Shown here: one piece after another, positions 1-8,657 of the stretch
How positions within the stretch are numbered: position 1 is the first letter of the stretch
Layout of the letters: each line of letters starts with the position of its first letter
DNA from: Flavobacteriales bacterium UBA6057
Lineage (GTDB): Bacteria > Bacteroidota > Bacteroidia > Flavobacteriales_G > Salibacteraceae
DNA length: 64,000 nucleotides
Assembly (NCBI GenBank): GCA_002428995.1
Contig: DIYJ01000020.1
Span: forward strand, 55,063-119,062
Reading direction: 5' to 3'
Notes under the pieces: model-generated
The model's input: only the letters and a program-made list of their open reading frames with translations
What the model was told of the DNA's origin: nothing
Databases searched by the model: none
Program-made: the position numbers and the translations under genes

Positions 1-65
1 TAGGGGAATCGAACCCCTGTTTCAAGAATGAAAATCTTGCGTCCTAACCCCTAGACGAACGGGCC
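1..65 (-). tRNA. tRNA-Glu (anticodon UUC), 3' end cut by the window edge
   Basis: Read on the minus strand from 65, the sequence begins GGCCCGTTCGTCTAGGGG, followed by a D arm, an anticodon stem CAAGA/TCTTG around loop TTTTCAT (anticodon TTC), and a T arm with GGTTCGATTCC. These are glutamate tRNA features. The last bases of the acceptor stem lie beyond position 1, so the gene is partial only because of the window boundary. The D, anticodon and T stems all pair. It stands alone, with about 70 bp to the next gene. Confidence 0.93.
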
Positions 66-133
66 ATATTTTTCAAAAAGGACTGCAAATGTAATGATAT
101 ACCGAATCCACACAATAGTGTGGAATAAAAAAA

Positions 134-829
134 TCAGAACTCTGTATTATCAAGTTCGGCTTGAAAGCGAAATCCAAGCCTCTTACCCGTCTTCAGGGAT
201 TGATATTGAGCCAATTGTGTCAAATCAGATACGGTCACTTCCTTCACATGATTGTAAGGCGGAGTATACAGGTCAAAATCAATGGCATAGAGCAGGCAAG
301 ACTCCAGGACTGCCCGAATTCCTTCGCGGTCCAGTGTAGCATTGGCGAAGTCATTGTAAAGAAACCCGAGCTGACGCTTGCCTTCCACGAAGAAATGCCG
401 CTCATGGTTCACAAAGATTCGAGCTACCAGATAGCCACTGTCATTCATCCGATGATAGCGGTAGGAGTCGGCCAGAAAGTTGTAGACATTGATCACTCCT
501 ACGTATCCGTTTTTGGGATCTTTTTTGACGTAGGGATTCTTGTAAATCATGTGATCATGGGGAAAGGTGAACACATTCGTATGCATGTGAAACACCAGCA
601 AGTCGCTGCCAAAATAGAGCTCAGCAGCGCCCGAGGCTGGATTCTTCAGCGCAATCTCGATACGTTGATCCTTGTCTTCGGTGAACTTCTTCAATTCTCC
701 TTCCAACTCAGCCAACACACTCTTGAACTCTTCAAAGGTGTGCTTGATCACGCTGAACACATCCTGCTTCATGCAGGCTTTATCCAGAATCGAATTCTGG
801 ATCATTTCCATGTTTGATTTGTCTGCCAT
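134..829 (-). CDS. Conserved hypothetical protein, coupled to proS
   Basis: A 231-aa protein starting MADKSNMEMIQ. The start was chosen because its ATG overlaps the proS stop as TAATG; a longer upstream reading runs inside proS. The first 60 or so residues look helical and charged. The rest is rich in aromatic and histidine residues (for example FHMHTNVFTFPHDHMIY near the middle) and looks like a compact mixed alpha/beta fold. There is no signal peptide or membrane segment, so it is probably cytoplasmic. I do not recognise a named family. The one-base overlap suggests translational coupling with prolyl-tRNA synthetase, but no function in translation can be shown from sequence alone. Confidence 0.8.
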   Translation of the reverse strand: MADKSNMEMIQNSILDKACMKQDVFSVIKHTFEEFKSVLAELEGELKKFTEDKDQRIEIALKNPASGAAELYFGSDLLVFHMHTNVFTFPHDHMIYKNPYVKKDPKNGYVGVINVYNFLADSYRYHRMNDSGYLVARIFVNHERHFFVEGKRQLGFLYNDFANATLDREGIRAVLESCLLYAIDFDLYTPPYNHVKEVTVSDLTQLAQYQSLKTGKRLGFRFQAELDNTEF

Positions 830-2301
830 TAATATGCCTTTGCAAAAACCACGCGTTGCTTCGATGGCTTTCCGGTGAGAATACACTTTCCTTCCTCTGC
901 CTGGGCATCCAAAGGAATGCAACGAATGGTTGCCTTTGTTTCTTCCTTGATGCGATCCTCTGTTTCGGGAGTTCCGTCCCAATGCGCCAACACAAAGCCC
1001 CCATCTTCCTTCAGCACTGCCTTAAACTCGTCATAGGTATCGACCGAGCGGGTATTCGACTCCTTGAATTGTTTCGCCTTTTGGAAGATGTTGTTTTGAA
1101 TATCATCCAGCAACTCTACCACGCGAGCTTCTACGTTCTCGAAGGTCACCAACTCTTTCGCCAGCGTATCTCTTCGAGCAACCTCTACGGTGCCATTTTC
1201 AAGGTCCTTTGGCCCAATTGCCAAACGCACTGGAACGCCCTTCATCTCATACTCTGCGAACTTGAATCCTGGCTTATGGGTATCGCGATCATCAAACTTG
1301 ACACTGAAACCTCGGTCCTGCAGCGCTTTCTTAATCTCGTTAGCACGCTCACTCACACGCTGAAAATCCTCTTCGCTTTTGTAAATAGGAACAATGACGA
1401 CATGAATCGGGGCCAACTTTGGAGGCAACACCAAGCCGAGGTCATCGGAATGGGCCATGATCAGCGCACCGATCAAGCGTGTTGAAACACCCCAACTGGT
1501 AGCCCAGACATGTTCAAGTCCTCCTTCTTTCGTAGCATACTTCACATCAAAAGCCTTCGCGAAGTTCTGTCCCAGGAAGTGACTCGTGCCAGCTTGTAAC
1601 GCCTTACCATCTTGCATGAGAGCTTCAATGCAATAGGTATCCAACGCACCTGCAAAACGCTCACTTTCTGTCTTCACTCCTTTGATGACAGGCACTGCCA
1701 TGAAATTCTCAGCGAAGTCCGCATACACACCGAGCATTTGTTCTGTTTCAGCAATGGCTTCCTTTTCGGTGGCATGAGCGGTATGCCCTTCCTGCCACAA
1801 AAATTCAGCTGTTCTCAAAAAGAGTCGGGTTCTCATTTCCCAGCGCACAACATTGGCCCACTGATTCACAAGAATGGGAAGATCACGGTATGATTGAATC
1901 CAGTTTTTGTAGGTATTCCAAATGATGGTTTCAGATGTAGGTCTTACTATCAGTTCTTCTTCCAGCTTAGCCTTCGGGTCCACTTCCACTCCTTTGCCAT
2001 CGTCAGCAGTTTTCAGACGATAGTGAGTCACCACCGCACATTCCTTGGCAAAACCTTCCACGTGACTGGCTTCCTTGCTGAAGTAGGATTTGGGTATGAA
2101 AACCGGGAAGTATGCATTGACGTGCCCGGTATCCTTGAACATTTTATCCAATGCCGCCTGCATCTTCTCCCAGATAGAATACCCATAGGGCTTCACCACC
2201 ATACAACCTCTTACATCACTGTTTTCAGCCAGGTCTGCTTTGACCACTAGTTCGTTGTACCACTGAGAATAGTTATCCTCTCGTTTTGTCAGTTTCGCCA
2301 T
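829..2301 (-). CDS. proS: Prolyl-tRNA synthetase, archaeal/eukaryote type (ProS type 3)
   Basis: Class II aminoacyl-tRNA synthetase that charges tRNA-Pro with proline in the cytoplasm. At 490 aa it fits the short archaeal/eukaryote-like type without the INS editing domain. Visible class II signatures include RPTSETIIWNTY and the motif 2 region around MRTRLFLRTAEFLWQEGHT, the proline-pocket stretch GTSHFLGQNFAKAFDV, and an anticodon-binding domain from about residue 280. The C-terminal domain ends in the typical VVFAKAY. The start ATG is at 2301. It is the first gene of a two-gene unit with the hypothetical at 134-829. This type is common in Bacteroidota. Confidence 0.97.
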   Translation of the reverse strand: MAKLTKREDNYSQWYNELVVKADLAENSDVRGCMVVKPYGYSIWEKMQAALDKMFKDTGHVNAYFPVFIPKSYFSKEASHVEGFAKECAVVTHYRLKTADDGKGVEVDPKAKLEEELIVRPTSETIIWNTYKNWIQSYRDLPILVNQWANVVRWEMRTRLFLRTAEFLWQEGHTAHATEKEAIAETEQMLGVYADFAENFMAVPVIKGVKTESERFAGALDTYCIEALMQDGKALQAGTSHFLGQNFAKAFDVKYATKEGGLEHVWATSWGVSTRLIGALIMAHSDDLGLVLPPKLAPIHVVIVPIYKSEEDFQRVSERANEIKKALQDRGFSVKFDDRDTHKPGFKFAEYEMKGVPVRLAIGPKDLENGTVEVARRDTLAKELVTFENVEARVVELLDDIQNNIFQKAKQFKESNTRSVDTYDEFKAVLKEDGGFVLAHWDGTPETEDRIKEETKATIRCIPLDAQAEEGKCILTGKPSKQRVVFAKAY

Positions 2302-2720
2302 CTTATTCGTTCACAAAAAATTGGTCGCTAAAAGTAGTGGGATGCTCGCGATAAGAAAGCAAAAAGGATTAGGAGATTCGACTCACGCACAAGCATTGTA
2401 GGAAACGCAGCGCAGCTTGGTGCTGATCGAGGCATTTGTTAACGGAGCTTGCCTGGCAAACATTGATGACACAGCTCCGTTAAACTCATTGGTTCTTTTT
2501 GTGCTAAAGTCTGTTTAAGGCTAAGGTCATTCGGTCGTCCCTAAACAAGACAGGCTGAATGAATGCCACTCTGCATTTGTTAAAGCCGAATGATTCTTGC
2601 GCTATTCATCAGAACTTTATGAACAAAGCATGAGTGTACGCAAGTAGCTATTACTTCTAAATAGCATCAGCTTAACAGACTTTGGTACGATATTCGTGTA
2701 ACAGAAGAAAATCTTTGATT
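2302..2720. other. Non-coding divergent region between proS and the lipoprotein gene
   Basis: No credible gene is seen in these 419 bases. The region must contain promoters for both flanking genes. Upstream of proS there is an imperfect -7 box, TACTTTTA (minus strand, about 2329-2336). The middle holds several inverted repeats and one 11-bp direct repeat, listed separately. Confidence 0.6.
2432..2693. repeat. Cluster of nested inverted repeats and an 11-bp direct repeat
   Basis: Direct repeat GCATTTGTTAA lies at 2432-2442 and 2573-2583. Inverted repeats are TTAACGGAGCT (2439-2449) with AGCTCCGTTAA (2473-2483); AAAGTCTGTTTAAG (2507-2520) with CTTAACAGACTTT (2671-2683, one A fewer); and TCATTCGG (2527-2534) with CCGAATGA (2586-2593), nested inside the previous pair. 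Together they could fold into a branched structure. Whether this is an RNA, a leader of the downstream lipoprotein gene or a dispersed repeat cannot be told from one copy. Confidence 0.5.
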
Positions 2721-4580
2721 ATGAAAACTCAAAAACGCCTTCCGATCCTTTTGTTAGTGGCGATTTCAGTCGCCAGCTGTTCTAATCAGAGATACGTAAC
2801 GAATGAATCTGATGACATCTATTACTCTTCGAAGGATCGTATTCAAGAAACTCAAAATGAATTTGCTTCAGTAAACGAGGTAAGCGGAGAAAGCTACAAG
2901 GCTCAAGACGAAGTAACCAATGAATACTTCAGCGTTGGCAGTGCTTCCAACAGCTCGGATGTGAATCCCAATGCGGCTAATGCTTATCAGCCCGCTACCG
3001 AGTTCAATACTGCAAATTCTGATGTAGCTCCCATGACACAGCCAGCTCAGGAGGGTACAGTTGTCAACAACTTCTATGGGAACACAGAATATTACGAAGG
3101 CGGAGCTTTTGACGACTCTTATGCTGCTCGTTTAAGGCGTTTCAACGGAAACAACATCAATGCAAACTTTGGCTATTACGATCCATTCTTCGTGGATCCT
3201 TTCTGGAACTTTGGCTGGGGCGGAGCTCCGGCTGCAGGATGGTCCGTAGGATGGAATAGCTGGAACGGATGGAATGTTGGATTCGGCACTGGCTGGGGTT
3301 GGAATCAACCATGGGGCTGGGGCGGTGGCTGGAACCGACCGGGTTGGAACAGGCCTTGGGGCTGGAATCGTCCTTGGGGTTGGAACAATGGTTTCTGCTA
3401 TGACCCATGGGGTTTCCCGGTATACGGAGGAGGCTGGGGATGGAATTCACCTTATCAGGCCGGCTATTGGAATGGCTATAATGATGGCTTCTTGACCGGA
3501 GCGATCGTAAACAGCAATACAAGTCCTCGCGGTCGCTACTACGGCCCCAACAGCGCAACCACAAACCGTGGTTTTGCCGGCCGAGGCCAAGGAAGATCAA
3601 ATACTGTTTCTTCCACAGCTGCTGGAAAAGAAACCAGAGTGGCAGGGACTACAAGTCGTGTGTTATCAGCAGATACTGAGCGTAAAAGTTCTAAAATGAA
3701 TTCATCCCGTGTTGCATCGACCAGCGGTTCAACCGCTACTCAAAGGGCGAATACTAAAGCTACTTCGGCAACAAGAGAGACCAGTGGTTCAAGGGTATTC
3801 CAGACAAAGAGCGATAAGATGTTGGCAGATAACCGCAATCCGAAAAGCGCTGATGCCTCGTCAAAATACGGAACGAAATCGACAAGACAGAATTATCAGT
3901 CAGCTCGAGCAACGAAGTATCAGTCGTCCAATTTGGCAAGAGCCAGAAAGGAGTCTATGAGACAGCCTGCCACTACCAGACCAACTCAGGCGCGCACGAA
4001 CAATACACGCAGTAGTTCAACAAGTGGTCGAGTAACGAGCGATCAAGTGAGAAGACCCTCTGGCAACACAAGCACCAGACCTTCACAGGTTCAAACGCCA
4101 AGGAGCAATAATGGAAGAACAACCACTTCACCTTCCAGAGCGACTCAGCCAAGAACGAATCCTTCGCGGGCGACTCAGCCGAGAACCAATCAGCCTCGAG
4201 CGAATCAACCAAGAACGACTACGCAACCGAGGCAAAACACACCGCGTACGCGCACGAACACAACAAGAGGAAACACGAATTCATCGTACTATAGGCCTTC
4301 CAGCAATCAGCGTCCGACAAATGTTCGCTCAAATACGAACACCAATCGGACCTCACCAACAAGGCAACGGGTGACAACTACTCCTCGAAGAAATACAACG
4401 ACAAGTCCGAGCCGAACCTCTCCTTCGCGAAATGTTCGCTCTACTTCACCTTCGCGGTCACGTAGCAGCAGTCCTTCAATGCGTGCTCCCAGATCTTCAG
4501 GATCGCCCTCTATGCGCTCAAGTGGCTCTGGATCCAGTCGTTCCTCAGGAGGTTCAAGGCCTTCAATGAAAAGGAGATAG
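2721..4580 (+). CDS. Low-complexity lipoprotein: Trp/Gly-rich middle, long basic Ser/Thr/Arg-rich tail
   Basis: A 619-aa protein. ATG 2721 is preferred over an upstream GTG-type extension because it gives a clean lipoprotein signal peptide (MKTQKRLPILLLVAISVASC, lipobox VASC). Residues about 25-145 are Asn/Ser/acidic. About 150-265 is a tandem Trp-Gly-Asn-rich tract built from units such as GWNRPWGWN. From about 280 to the end the chain is very basic and built from Ser, Thr, Arg, Pro, Asn and Gln with loose repeats such as RATQPRTN. I know no enzymatic domain for this; it looks disordered and possibly structural at the outer membrane. The RBS of the next gene (AAGGAG at 4571-4576) lies inside its last codons, so the two are coupled. 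Confidence 0.85.
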   Translation: MKTQKRLPILLLVAISVASCSNQRYVTNESDDIYYSSKDRIQETQNEFASVNEVSGESYKAQDEVTNEYFSVGSASNSSDVNPNAANAYQPATEFNTANSDVAPMTQPAQEGTVVNNFYGNTEYYEGGAFDDSYAARLRRFNGNNINANFGYYDPFFVDPFWNFGWGGAPAAGWSVGWNSWNGWNVGFGTGWGWNQPWGWGGGWNRPGWNRPWGWNRPWGWNNGFCYDPWGFPVYGGGWGWNSPYQAGYWNGYNDGFLTGAIVNSNTSPRGRYYGPNSATTNRGFAGRGQGRSNTVSSTAAGKETRVAGTTSRVLSADTERKSSKMNSSRVASTSGSTATQRANTKATSATRETSGSRVFQTKSDKMLADNRNPKSADASSKYGTKSTRQNYQSARATKYQSSNLARARKESMRQPATTRPTQARTNNTRSSSTSGRVTSDQVRRPSGNTSTRPSQVQTPRSNNGRTTTSPSRATQPRTNPSRATQPRTNQPRANQPRTTTQPRQNTPRTRTNTTRGNTNSSYYRPSSNQRPTNVRSNTNTNRTSPTRQRVTTTPRRNTTTSPSRTSPSRNVRSTSPSRSRSSSPSMRAPRSSGSPSMRSSGSGSSRSSGGSRPSMKRR

Positions 4581-4582
4581 AA

Positions 4583-6067
4583 ATGACCTTTAGAACAACC
4601 ATCGCAGTCCTCGGAATCCTTGCCTGGGTGAATAGCTCGTGGAGTCAATCGGCCCAGGAAGGTCTCCTCTTCTCACAGGATGACATTGTGGGAACAGCTC
4701 GCTACAACGCCATGGGAGGAGCATTTTCAGCTCTTGGAGGTGACTGGTCAGCCGTTACCCAAAACCCTGCGGGGATGGGCGTTTACAGGACTTCTGAATT
4801 TTCGATCTCGCCTGCGCTTCACGTGAACATGACAGAGAGTGACTACAATGGGAATAGCCAGTTGGATGGAAAATCAAATTTCAATTTTGGCAACTTGTCC
4901 ATCGTTGGTGTTCAGCCTGTTCGCGAAAGAGGCCGATGGAGATCAACAGCCATTGGAGCAGGATTATCGAGAATGGCCAGTTATCATAAAGAGTATTCGG
5001 CCAGCGCAAATGACGTGAACACTTCGATGCTCAACGATTTCACCAATGTGCTGAATGAAAGCGGCTTCTCGTGGCAGGAACTGGACAATGGAGAGATTTT
5101 TCCTTTCGATGTTCAACTTGCATGGCTCAATTTCCTCATTGATACATTACCTGGAGGAAATGGGTTCAAAGACACGTTGGGGAACACGTCTACAAATCAA
5201 ACCTTCAACTACGAGGCAAGAGGAGCTAAGAGAGAGACCTTTTTTACTGCGGGAGCAAACTATGATGACAAGCTCTACCTTGGAGTAGGCCTGGACATCT
5301 CGCGCATCGTATATGAGCGGGAAACCCGTTTCAGTGAATTTGTGCCAACCCCGGAAAGTCTTTTCGAGTTGAAGGAGTATTCCTTCCTCAGCAATGACAC
5401 TTATGATGGCCGTGGCTTTGCAATCAATGCAGGAGTCATCTATCGTCCCATTGATCAATTGCGCATTAGCCTAGCAGGGCGAACACCTACGTGGTATAGT
5501 TTCGATTACGTCTTCACCACTTCAATGAATGCGTCCTACGAGATTGGTGACGTATTTGAGAGTCTTTCACCTGAGGGCACTTTCAACTTCCGCTTAAGAA
5601 CACCGTGGAAAACAAATTTGGGTCTGGCGTATGTGATCGGAAAGCATGGCTTGATTTCGGCTGAAGCAGAATACATGGATCACACTTCCGCGCGATACAG
5701 CAATGCTGCTGGTGAGACGGCAGGACAAGCGTTTCTGAATCAATTGAACGATGAGCTTTCCACAGGATTAAGACCCGTCATCAACTATCGCTTTGGAGGG
5801 GAGTACCGCATTACTCAATTCTATTCTGCGCGCGTTGGTTTTGCCCACTTCGCCAATCCTTACGACAGTAGCATCGACAATGACGGATCCTTCCAGGTTT
5901 ATTCGCTTGGCGCAGGCTTCCGCGATGAGATTTACTCTGTTGATGTCGCTTACCAGCTAAGAGCGAGTACCGACAGAGTTTATGTCTATGATCCAGCCAT
6001 TGCTGAACCATTGGACGTAACTGCTACAGATCACCGAATTACACTCACATTGGGACTGCGTTTCTAA
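4583..6067 (+). CDS. Outer-membrane transport protein, OmpP1/FadL/TodX-like
   Basis: A 494-aa protein with a cleavable signal peptide ending near SSWSQS. The N-terminal stretch GTARYNAMGGAFSALGGDWSAVTQNPAGMGVYRTSEFSIS is the plug/first-strand pattern of the FadL/OmpP1 family of hydrophobic-substrate channels: a small Ala/Gly-rich segment followed by an NPAG-type motif. Alternating-polarity beta strands follow, and the chain ends in an aromatic (LTLGLRF), as outer-membrane barrels do. It starts two bases after the lipoprotein stop with a good AAGGAG site, so the two products may work together at the outer membrane. The substrate is unknown; homologues are often labelled hemin receptor without strong support. 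Confidence 0.85.
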   Translation: MTFRTTIAVLGILAWVNSSWSQSAQEGLLFSQDDIVGTARYNAMGGAFSALGGDWSAVTQNPAGMGVYRTSEFSISPALHVNMTESDYNGNSQLDGKSNFNFGNLSIVGVQPVRERGRWRSTAIGAGLSRMASYHKEYSASANDVNTSMLNDFTNVLNESGFSWQELDNGEIFPFDVQLAWLNFLIDTLPGGNGFKDTLGNTSTNQTFNYEARGAKRETFFTAGANYDDKLYLGVGLDISRIVYERETRFSEFVPTPESLFELKEYSFLSNDTYDGRGFAINAGVIYRPIDQLRISLAGRTPTWYSFDYVFTTSMNASYEIGDVFESLSPEGTFNFRLRTPWKTNLGLAYVIGKHGLISAEAEYMDHTSARYSNAAGETAGQAFLNQLNDELSTGLRPVINYRFGGEYRITQFYSARVGFAHFANPYDSSIDNDGSFQVYSLGAGFRDEIYSVDVAYQLRASTDRVYVYDPAIAEPLDVTATDHRITLTLGLRF

Positions 6068-8475
6068 TGCGTGATGACCAGCGACTCCTGTAACCGAGTT
6101 CCGTCCTTCGCCAAGATTTGCACGACATAGCTACCTGATTTCCAGCCGAGGGTACTGACCTCCAACCTTGATTGAGAGAGACTACCCTTAAACATGGACC
6201 TCCCGGCTGAATCTAATATCACAACTTCTGCAGCCTGGTTTTGTCCCCATGCCACCGTTACACGATCGTGCGCTGGATTGGGATAGATCTTAATGAGATC
6301 ATCTTTCTGCTTGCTGGTTAAACCGAGTACATCATTATTGATCCTTCCCAGTACATACTGGCCTGGTTTAAAGTCTGAGATCTCCATTCTGCCAAAACCA
6401 TCTGAAGAACTTCCCATTACATTCTTCTCGTAGTCAGGGTATTCATCCCAATCGTCTCCATCACCTTGCCTGTAGAGCAAAATCAAGCTATCCTCTGTTC
6501 CGCTAGCAATGCCGATGTCTAAATAACCGGTTGTTCCTCCTGCAACGCGTCCATCATAGACCAAAGTGGTTTTCATCGTCACATCCTCAAGGTTGATTCC
6601 GGTGACATTCCAGTAGCGATAATCAGAGAGTTGATACGGTTGATCGAGCGCGAGCAGTGAAGGAGGATAAGACCAAACATGATCAATCCTTAAAAGTGCG
6701 CTGTCTGTTTCTACAGAGGTCACCTCAAACTGAGTCAGAAAAGCGTTGGTGAGGTTCTGAGCATTCTGTGGCCCCGTCAACATCACTTGTTCCGAAGTTT
6801 GAGCCATGGCGAGCTCATTCTGTTCATAGAGCACCACTAATGCAGGCTCAAACGGCACCGTATCCATCAACACAGCATATTCACCTGCAAGACTAGCCTG
6901 GCCTTTCTGGCGCTCGAATCCGGCACCGTAGATGGTGTAATAAACCGGAATGTTCGAGTGTAAACTGTTGGTACCTTTTGTTTTCTGCTGCACAAACATG
7001 CTCACCTCATAACCGGCATCAATGGATTCACTTTCGAAGCGATTGAGCACTACTACCGAATATCCTGGATTAAAGATCCAGTCATCAAAAAAGTCGGTCA
7101 TGTTTGTTCCGGTGTATTGAGTCAGGTAATCCCTGAAGTCTTCCGAGCTCACAGCTGAAAAAGCGTACTCGTTGAGGAAAGTGGTGACTGCATCAAAGAA
7201 CACCTCGTCCCCGAGGTATCCTCGAAGGTTGTGGGCAACCAGTGCTCCTTTTTTATAGACATGATCCCCATAAACATACTCGTGTGGCTGACCTGAAACG
7301 GGGCGATACTGCTCTTCCAGATGATGGCCAAACTGCAACATGTAGCGCAAATCCTCGAGCATGGCTCGTTCGTATGCGTCACGGCCATAAAGCTGTTCTT
7401 CAACCAAAAACTCAGAAAAGGAGGCCCAACCTTCGTTGATCCACATATCCTCATCGGTTTCGCAAGTGACGAGGTCGCCCCACCACATGTGCGCCAGCTC
7501 ATGCGCCATCAAGCTCTCTTGACTCAGCTGACCATTGGCTGCATAAATGGGATAGGTAATGTTGGTCACGTGCTCCATGGCACCCGACCCAAAGGGCACC
7601 AAACTGTAACCGACCTTATTCCAGGAGTAATCTCCATATGAGTCTTCGAAGGTGGTGATAGCATCGTCAAGATTCTGGAAGCTGGCCCTCAGATTAGCTG
7701 TATCCTGAGCCCGGGCATGAAGCATCACGGGAAAGTTGCTCGAATTGCCACTGTGCGTCCATTCCAGAACTTCATACTTGGCTACAGCAACACAAGCAAG
7801 GTAGGAAGACGCAGGTTGGTCGAGCCGCCAGTGAAAAGTTGAAGTTCCACCGGCCGCATCCACTCCGGTCAGTTCACCGTTGCATGCCGCTCGGAAGCCT
7901 TCGTTTACAGTGATATGAAAATCATAAGTAGAGCGTTCAATGAAGTTGTCGAAGCAAGGGAACCATACGCGCCCATAGCTATGAGGGTCGGCAGCAAAAC
8001 CTACTCCCAGGTTCCAGGCGAAGTCACCCTGAAAGTAGAACCCACCCCACCCAGAAGCGTCTTGTAAAGGAGTACCACCGTAATAGACTTTCAGTGAAAA
8101 GGTATCTGCAACCGACAACGACATGCCAAGGTCCACTGACAGCTTTGCTCCGCTGTGCGCATAAGAAGCCTGACTATTGTTCACGAGTACAGAATCTACC
8201 GCAAGTCCTTCCAGATCCATTCGAATAGAACTGACCCCGTTTTGAAGTGCTTCAATGCTCAATCTTGAGTAACCACCAATCTGCTGGTTGGAAGCATTTG
8301 TAAAGTCAAGATGAATACTGGTATTGAGGATATCGAACGTATCACTTCTCAAATCATCCGGTTGGGAACCCCTGAACAGCGGGGCGCCATGAGCCCTGGA
8401 ACAATAGATTCCTGCAGACTGCGCAAAGACCGAAACTGAGCTGATCAGAAACAAAAAAACAAGTAGATGCTTCAT
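6064..8475 (-). CDS. Secreted M1 family metallopeptidase with T9SS sorting domain
   Basis: An 803-aa zinc aminopeptidase-like protein. The start at 8475 gives the signal peptide MKHLLVFLFLISSVSVFAQ; the longer reading frame adds an unlikely leader. An N-terminal beta domain is followed by the exopeptidase-type GAMEH motif near residue 298, the zinc site HELAHMWW near 324, and the third ligand in NEGWA about 20 residues later. The last 75 residues form a Por-type C-terminal domain beginning KIYPNPAHDR and ending in LQESLVITH, so it is exported by the type IX system and anchored at the cell surface or released. Likely role: cleavage of external peptides. Its stop overlaps the convergent gene's stop as CTAA. 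Confidence 0.93.
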   Translation of the reverse strand: MKHLLVFLFLISSVSVFAQSAGIYCSRAHGAPLFRGSQPDDLRSDTFDILNTSIHLDFTNASNQQIGGYSRLSIEALQNGVSSIRMDLEGLAVDSVLVNNSQASYAHSGAKLSVDLGMSLSVADTFSLKVYYGGTPLQDASGWGGFYFQGDFAWNLGVGFAADPHSYGRVWFPCFDNFIERSTYDFHITVNEGFRAACNGELTGVDAAGGTSTFHWRLDQPASSYLACVAVAKYEVLEWTHSGNSSNFPVMLHARAQDTANLRASFQNLDDAITTFEDSYGDYSWNKVGYSLVPFGSGAMEHVTNITYPIYAANGQLSQESLMAHELAHMWWGDLVTCETDEDMWINEGWASFSEFLVEEQLYGRDAYERAMLEDLRYMLQFGHHLEEQYRPVSGQPHEYVYGDHVYKKGALVAHNLRGYLGDEVFFDAVTTFLNEYAFSAVSSEDFRDYLTQYTGTNMTDFFDDWIFNPGYSVVVLNRFESESIDAGYEVSMFVQQKTKGTNSLHSNIPVYYTIYGAGFERQKGQASLAGEYAVLMDTVPFEPALVVLYEQNELAMAQTSEQVMLTGPQNAQNLTNAFLTQFEVTSVETDSALLRIDHVWSYPPSLLALDQPYQLSDYRYWNVTGINLEDVTMKTTLVYDGRVAGGTTGYLDIGIASGTEDSLILLYRQGDGDDWDEYPDYEKNVMGSSSDGFGRMEISDFKPGQYVLGRINNDVLGLTSKQKDDLIKIYPNPAHDRVTVAWGQNQAAEVVILDSAGRSMFKGSLSQSRLEVSTLGWKSGSYVVQILAKDGTRLQESLVITH

Positions 8476-8657
8476 GTACACGAGACAAAAAAATAAAGGT
8501 ATGGTAAGTTCAAAAACAGATGTGCGTCTAAGACCATTCATCAACAAAATGACGCGATAGGTCGAAAATGTTTGAAATCCTATAGACACCTACTTACCAT
8601 AGAAACGTCTCTAGTAATACATTCATGCCGTAGAACCTTGAAATTCCACAATTCGAA

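Noticed and set aside
814..1485. 223-codon plus-strand open frame inside proS
   Set aside because: It lies antisense to a complete, well-conserved ProS, has no recognisable motif, and is an expected shadow of codon bias.
3157..3600. 147-codon minus-strand frame within the low-complexity lipoprotein gene
   Set aside because: It is produced by the repetitive Trp/Gly-coding sequence read backwards and has no start context or homology pattern.
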